Assembly (NCBI GenBank): GCA_900767885.1
Contig: CAAGAU010000028.1
Coordinates: forward strand, 1-18,015
Reading direction: 5' to 3'
Length of the DNA stretch: 18,015 nt
Source of the DNA: Clostridia bacterium
GTDB taxonomy: Bacteria > Bacillota > Clostridia > Christensenellales > Borkfalkiaceae
Below are positions 14,728-18,015 of this stretch, piece by piece (positions within the stretch are counted from its first letter, which is position 1; each line of letters opens with the position of its first letter). The translations under genes and the position numbers were made by a program. The notes under the pieces were generated by a model that had not been told where the DNA came from, ran no database searches, and was given only the letters and a program-made list of their open reading frames with translations.

Positions 14728-14756
14728 GGGATATTTCGCCGTCGCTCGATATGACG
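14728..14756 (+). repeat. Dispersed 29-nt repeat module, copy B
   Basis: A second, slightly more diverged copy of the same module, 42 nt after copy A. It is followed at 14770-14800 by GGTTGCCGCACTTGCGTC, which resembles the ATTGCCGCAGTCGC segment near 1933 in the large repeat block. Both repeat families therefore occur together at the two sites. Confidence 0.7.
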
Positions 14757-14819
14757 ATTCTTTATTTGAACGGTTGCCGCACTTGCGTCTGCAAAGCCGG
14801 ATTAACGAGCAAATAAAAC

Positions 14820-17765
14820 TCACTTTCTCTCTTCGAGTGCGCCGAGAAGACTTCTTAATCTTATTTTTACGCTGCCGAGGTTGGTTATTTCGTCTATTTT
14901 AAGTTGAGTATAAATCTTGCCCGCCCCCTCTAAAATGCGGCGCACTTCGTCGGTCGTGATTGCGTCCACGCCGCAGCCGAACGAAACGAGTTGGCAAAGT
15001 TCCACGTCCTTATTTTCGGCGGCAAAATACGCAGCCTTATAAAGCCTGGAATGGTAAGTCCACTGATTAAGCACCTTAACGGAAATATCTTTTCGTTTGG
15101 TCAAGTGGCAAACCGAATCTTCGCTGACGACAACAAAACCCAGCGAACGCGCCAGTTTATCTATATTATGACAAACCTCGGGGTCGATATGATAAGGTCT
15201 GCCCGCTAAAATTAAAATTCTTAAATTATTTTCGCGCGCGTATTTTACGGCTTTTTCGCCCTCTGTTTTAACGAAGTTTTTATAATCGTCGAGCGCCTTA
15301 AACCCGTCGTCAACGGCGGCGTTTACCTGCTTTTTGCTTACCGAAAGCACTTTACCGAAACACTCGTAAAGTTCCTTTTTAAGTTGACCTTTATCGTTTA
15401 CGTTGAGATAGGGATAGAAAAACGGAATTTTTTCGAGCGCGTCCACGTTACTCTTTAACAGTTCGGGATAATACGCGACTATGGGACAATTATAGTGATT
15501 GTCCGCTTTTTCGTCGAGATTATACGGCAGACAGGGATAAAAAATTCCGTCCACGCCGTCCTCGCAAAGTTTAATAACGTGTCCGTGCATGAGTTTTGCG
15601 GGGTAACACGCCGTATCCGAAGGAATGGTAAACTGCCCGAGTTCGTATATCGCCTTGTTTGAAAACGGCGAAAATTCCACGCTTACGCCGAGCGAGGTAA
15701 AAAATCCGTGCCAGAGCGGAGCGAGTTCGTAAGTACCCAGACAAAGGGGCAAACCCATTTTATATCCGCCCTCGACCTTCTTGGCGGCGAGCGAAGAAAG
15801 ATAATTGCGCTTTAACTCGTATAAGTCGGGATAATCGCCGTATGCGTTGATTTGTCCCGTAGGTTTTTCGCAATTGTTGCCCGAAATAAACGACTTGCCG
15901 TTGGCAAAAGTATTTATGGTAAGGCGGCATTTGTTGGTGCAGCCGTGGCATGTTACCGACTTTGCCGAATGCGTAAACGAAAGCAGATCGTTGTTACTTA
16001 TAAGGTGAGATTTTTCAACGCTCATAGCCTTTAACGCCGCGCCGTACGCGCCCATAAGCCCTGCAATGTCGGGGCGGATAACTTCCGCGCCCACTTCGCG
16101 CTCGAACGCTTTAAGAACCGCGTCGCTGAAAAACGTTCCGCCCTGAACGACTATTTTTTTACCGAGTTCCTCTGCCGAATTAACCCTTATAACCTTGTAT
16201 AAGGCGTTTTTTACTACGCTTACGGCAAGACCTGCGGAAATATCGGCGACGGTCGCGCCGTCCTTTTGCGCCTGTTTTACGGAAGAGTTCATAAACACCG
16301 TACACCTGCTGCCCAGGTTCACGGGGTTTTCGGCAAACAGTCCCTCTTTGGCAAACTGTTCCGCGGTAAACCCGAGGGCCTTTGCGAAAGTTTCCAGAAA
16401 AGAGCCGCAACCCGAAGAACACGCCTCGTTAAGCATAACCGCGTCTATCGCGCCGTTTTTGATTTTAAAGCACTTTATATCCTGCCCGCCTATATCGAGA
16501 ATAAACTCTACTTCGGGGCAAAAATATTTTGCGGCGGCGTAATGCGCAATGGTCTCTACCACGCCTTTATCCACCGAAAAACCGTTTTTTATCAGTTCTT
16601 CGCCGTAACCCGTAACCGCGCTGCCGCCTATCACAGCGTTTTTGCCGAGCAGGGAATAAATTTCGAGCAATTTTTCCTTAACGACGTCCACAGGGTTGCC
16701 TTTATTGGAGCCGTAATAAGTATACAGCAGTTTTTTATCCTCGCCCACGGCGCAAAGTTTGGTGGTGGTAGAACCGCAGTCTATACCGATAAAAACTTTG
16801 CCCTCGTAAGTCTTTATATCTCCGCGAGCGACGGAATTTTTGCCCTGCCGCTGTAAAAATGCCGCATATTCCTCTTTACTTGAAAAAAGCGGCGCGCTTT
16901 TGCTTACGGAAGAAGAATTTTTAGCGCAGGTTATTCTTTTTTCTATCTCGGCAAGGCTTTCGGTTTCCGCCGAGCCTTCCGCATAAAACGCCGCGCCGAG
17001 CGCGACCGCGAAACGCGCGTAAGGCGGAAAAACCGCGTTTTCGTCCGAAAGTTTAAGCGTTTCCTTAAAGGCTTTCTGCAAACCTTTGAGATAATACAAA
17101 GGCCCGCCGAGGAAAAGCACTTTTCCCTCAATCTTTTTGCCCCTTGCAAGCCCCGCTACGGTTTGCGTAACCACGGCTTTATAGATGCTTGCGGCTACGT
17201 CCTCTTTGCGCGCGCCCTGATTTAACAAGGGCTGAATATCCGACTTGGCGAAAACCCCGCACCGCGACGCGATGGGGTAGACTTTTTCGGCTTTTAAACT
17301 CAACTCGTCAAGTTGACTTGCGGTAACGTCCAAAAGCGTAGCCATCTGGTCGATAAACGCGCCGGTGCCGCCCGCGCAAGTTCCGTTCATACGCTCGTCG
17401 AGTCCGTTTGCGTCGATAAATATGATTTTAGCGTCCTCGCCGCCGAGTTCTATCACGCAGGAAACGCCGTTTTCGAGTTTTTTAACCACTTCGCCTTCGG
17501 CAAAAACTTCCTGCACGAAAGCGACTTTCGCCGCGGTGGAAAGACCTAACCCCGCGCTGCCGGATATTGCCGCTTTTACTTTTATATCGCCGAATTTTTG
17601 CATTACTCCGCGCAAAAGTTCGGCGGTTTTTTCGCGTACCGCGGAATTGTGTCTTTCGTAAATTTCGTATATTACGTCCGCCCCGTCGGTTAAAACGACT
17701 TTGGCGGTGGTAGAGCCTACGTCTATACCGAGCCCGTAATTTTTTTCATTTTGCATAGTGTTCAT
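14820..17765 (-). CDS. 2-hydroxyacyl-CoA dehydratase activase, double BcrA/BadF module
   Basis: A 981-residue protein of the HgdC/BadF/BcrA activase group, which couples ATP hydrolysis to injection of an electron into 2-hydroxyacyl-CoA dehydratase or benzoyl-CoA reductase partners. It has two ATPase modules: GIDVGSTTAK (13-22) and GIDCGSTTTK (327-336). Each has a cluster-binding cysteine pair, C130/C169 (NGTCAGGTG, SRCGVF) and C449/C488 (NEACSSGCG, SRCTVF). The spacing is 39 residues in both, as for C127/C166 of Acidaminococcus HgdC. A cysteine motif C606-x2-C609-x3-C613 follows. From about 670 there is a DUF2229-like region (GLPLCLGTYELAPLWHGFF, SDTACYPAKLMHGH), then an HGD-D-like start (FYPCLPYNLDEK). 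I chose the ATG at 17765; the reading frame extends to an ATG at 17819, but the promoter lies inside that extension. An ATG at 17756 is the alternative. No ribosome binding site is present. Confidence 0.9.
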   Translation of the reverse strand: MNTMQNEKNYGLGIDVGSTTAKVVLTDGADVIYEIYERHNSAVREKTAELLRGVMQKFGDIKVKAAISGSAGLGLSTAAKVAFVQEVFAEGEVVKKLENGVSCVIELGGEDAKIIFIDANGLDERMNGTCAGGTGAFIDQMATLLDVTASQLDELSLKAEKVYPIASRCGVFAKSDIQPLLNQGARKEDVAASIYKAVVTQTVAGLARGKKIEGKVLFLGGPLYYLKGLQKAFKETLKLSDENAVFPPYARFAVALGAAFYAEGSAETESLAEIEKRITCAKNSSSVSKSAPLFSSKEEYAAFLQRQGKNSVARGDIKTYEGKVFIGIDCGSTTTKLCAVGEDKKLLYTYYGSNKGNPVDVVKEKLLEIYSLLGKNAVIGGSAVTGYGEELIKNGFSVDKGVVETIAHYAAAKYFCPEVEFILDIGGQDIKCFKIKNGAIDAVMLNEACSSGCGSFLETFAKALGFTAEQFAKEGLFAENPVNLGSRCTVFMNSSVKQAQKDGATVADISAGLAVSVVKNALYKVIRVNSAEELGKKIVVQGGTFFSDAVLKAFEREVGAEVIRPDIAGLMGAYGAALKAMSVEKSHLISNNDLLSFTHSAKSVTCHGCTNKCRLTINTFANGKSFISGNNCEKPTGQINAYGDYPDLYELKRNYLSSLAAKKVEGGYKMGLPLCLGTYELAPLWHGFFTSLGVSVEFSPFSNKAIYELGQFTIPSDTACYPAKLMHGHVIKLCEDGVDGIFYPCLPYNLDEKADNHYNCPIVAYYPELLKSNVDALEKIPFFYPYLNVNDKGQLKKELYECFGKVLSVSKKQVNAAVDDGFKALDDYKNFVKTEGEKAVKYARENNLRILILAGRPYHIDPEVCHNIDKLARSLGFVVVSEDSVCHLTKRKDISVKVLNQWTYHSRLYKAAYFAAENKDVELCQLVSFGCGVDAITTDEVRRILEGAGKIYTQLKIDEITNLGSVKIRLRSLLGALEERK

Positions 17766-17772
17766 CGAGGAA

Positions 17773-17801
17773 ATTGTAGCACACTTTAAAAAATAAATCA
17801 A
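17773..17801 (-). promoter_or_regulatory. Sigma-A-like promoter, probably giving a leaderless mRNA
   Basis: On the minus strand: TTGATT (17796-17801), 17-nt spacer, TACAAT (17773-17778) preceded by TGC, an extended -10. Seven bases separate the -10 box from the ATG at 17765, so transcription should begin at or next to the start codon. No Shine-Dalgarno sequence is present before either candidate ATG. Confidence 0.75.
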
Positions 17802-17816
17802 GTAGAATTTTAAAAG

Positions 17817-17928
17817 CAAGTCTGACGACGCGTTTTTTATCGATACCGTGTTGCGCTTAACGGGTTATACGAATAGTATTAACCATTCGCAAGCCTTATC
17901 TTAGCCTAAAAACACACCGTCAGACTTG
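17817..17928 (-). ncRNA. Candidate structured RNA unit of unknown family
   Basis: As minus-strand RNA the unit closes with a 21-bp stem (17908-17928 with 17817-17837) that has no mismatch, only three G.U wobbles. Inside is a 10-bp hairpin (17882-17891 with 17868-17877, loop UAAU) with two G.U wobbles. On the plus strand the same five positions are A.C mismatches, so the structure favours the minus strand. A 10-nt segment GTGTTGCGCT (17848-17857, plus sense) and ACGGGTTATACG (17860-17871) are unchanged in the partial copy to the right and would lie in the single-stranded or weakly paired core. The stem is followed on the minus strand by CTTTTAAAAT. No matching known RNA family comes to mind; a palindromic mobile repeat is the alternative. 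Confidence 0.4.
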
Positions 17929-17958
17929 TATGCCAGACAAGAATAATACGAACCGTGG

Positions 17959-18015
17959 TCTAACGGCGTGTTTTTGACTAATACTGTGTTGCGCTCACGG
18001 GTTATACGGACAGTA
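17959..18015 (-). repeat. Second, truncated copy of the edge repeat unit
   Basis: This 57-nt piece aligns with 17821-17878 at about 80% identity with a 1-nt gap, offset about 138 nt. Nearly all substitutions are transitions. It shares TCT-x-ACG at its start, the T5 run, GTGTTGCGCT and ACGGGTTATACG. It is cut by the window end, so its pairing arm and hairpin cannot be seen. The two copies are separated by a 30-nt unrelated spacer (17929-17958). Confidence 0.75.

Noticed and set aside
16266..16856. 196-codon plus-strand open frame opposite the activase gene
   Set aside because: Antisense shadow of a well-supported gene with no ribosome binding site or family pattern.
17766..17819. 18-codon N-terminal extension of the activase
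   Set aside because: The segment contains both boxes of a good promoter and its translation (LLKFYLIYFLKC) is unlike the start of the activase family, which begins close to the GIDxGSTT motif.
17821..17837. CTGACGA at 17822-17828 resembles the hammerhead ribozyme core CUGANGA
   Set aside because: No GAAA core segment follows at a suitable distance, and the second copy reads CTAACGG, so the motif is not conserved.
17817..18015. Integron attC sites, because GTCTAAC matches the RYYYAAC core
   Set aside because: Unit 1 has GTCTGAC and GTCAGAC at its ends, lacking the conserved AAC/GTT bases; no gene cassette or integrase is visible.

Overview
The window looks like chromosomal DNA from an anaerobic Firmicute of the class Clostridia. 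The main evidence is an intact minus-strand gene run yqfC-yqfD-phoH-pgpH-ybeY-era-yqzL-recO, an arrangement characteristic of Firmicutes. Also consistent are two-module 2-hydroxyacyl-CoA dehydratase activase genes (an oxygen-sensitive system typical of anaerobes), GGAGG-type ribosome binding sites and sigma-A-like promoters. No rRNA, tRNA or CRISPR array was found. Almost everything reads on the minus strand; the one supported plus-strand gene is a small membrane protein at 9003-9554.

Layout, left to right. 1-1278 is an AT-rich accessory region with a truncated lipoprotein gene and a secreted sugar-binding-protein-like gene that carries four consecutive cysteines. 1279-2398 has no supported gene; its right part is a 732-bp repeat element bounded by inverted repeats, containing two ~218-bp direct copies and a shorter palindromic copy. 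2399-8845 is the conserved housekeeping operon, read from yqfC to recO plus a PAP2 phosphatase, with 4-11 nt overlaps or 0-1 nt gaps at most junctions. It includes a 30-codon yqzL-like gene (3695-3787) that is easy to miss. 8846-9002 is a divergent promoter region. 9003-9554 is an orphan four-helix membrane protein, closed by a strong bidirectional terminator.

9627-11411 is an FAD-dependent oleate hydratase with its own sigma-A promoter. Upstream of it and separated by a terminator is a second run, read right to left: a 2-hydroxyacyl-CoA dehydratase activase (14820-17765), its C-terminal partner protein (13396-14661), a VanZ-like protein, a CmpB-type membrane protein and a TetR regulator. The first two genes look like halves of the ~1400-residue protein that is usually a single chain in Clostridia. 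The 158-bp gap between them holds two copies of the dispersed repeat seen at 1890-2307.

The right edge (17817-18015) holds the start of an unexplained repeat family. One 112-nt unit can fold, on the minus strand only, into a 21-bp closing stem and a 10-bp hairpin in which all five imperfections are G.U wobbles. A second copy begins about 138 nt further on and is cut by the window end. This is the best candidate for something undescribed. Immediately downstream of it, the activase gene has a sigma-A-like promoter whose -10 box lies only 7 nt from the ATG, with no ribosome binding site, which suggests a leaderless transcript.
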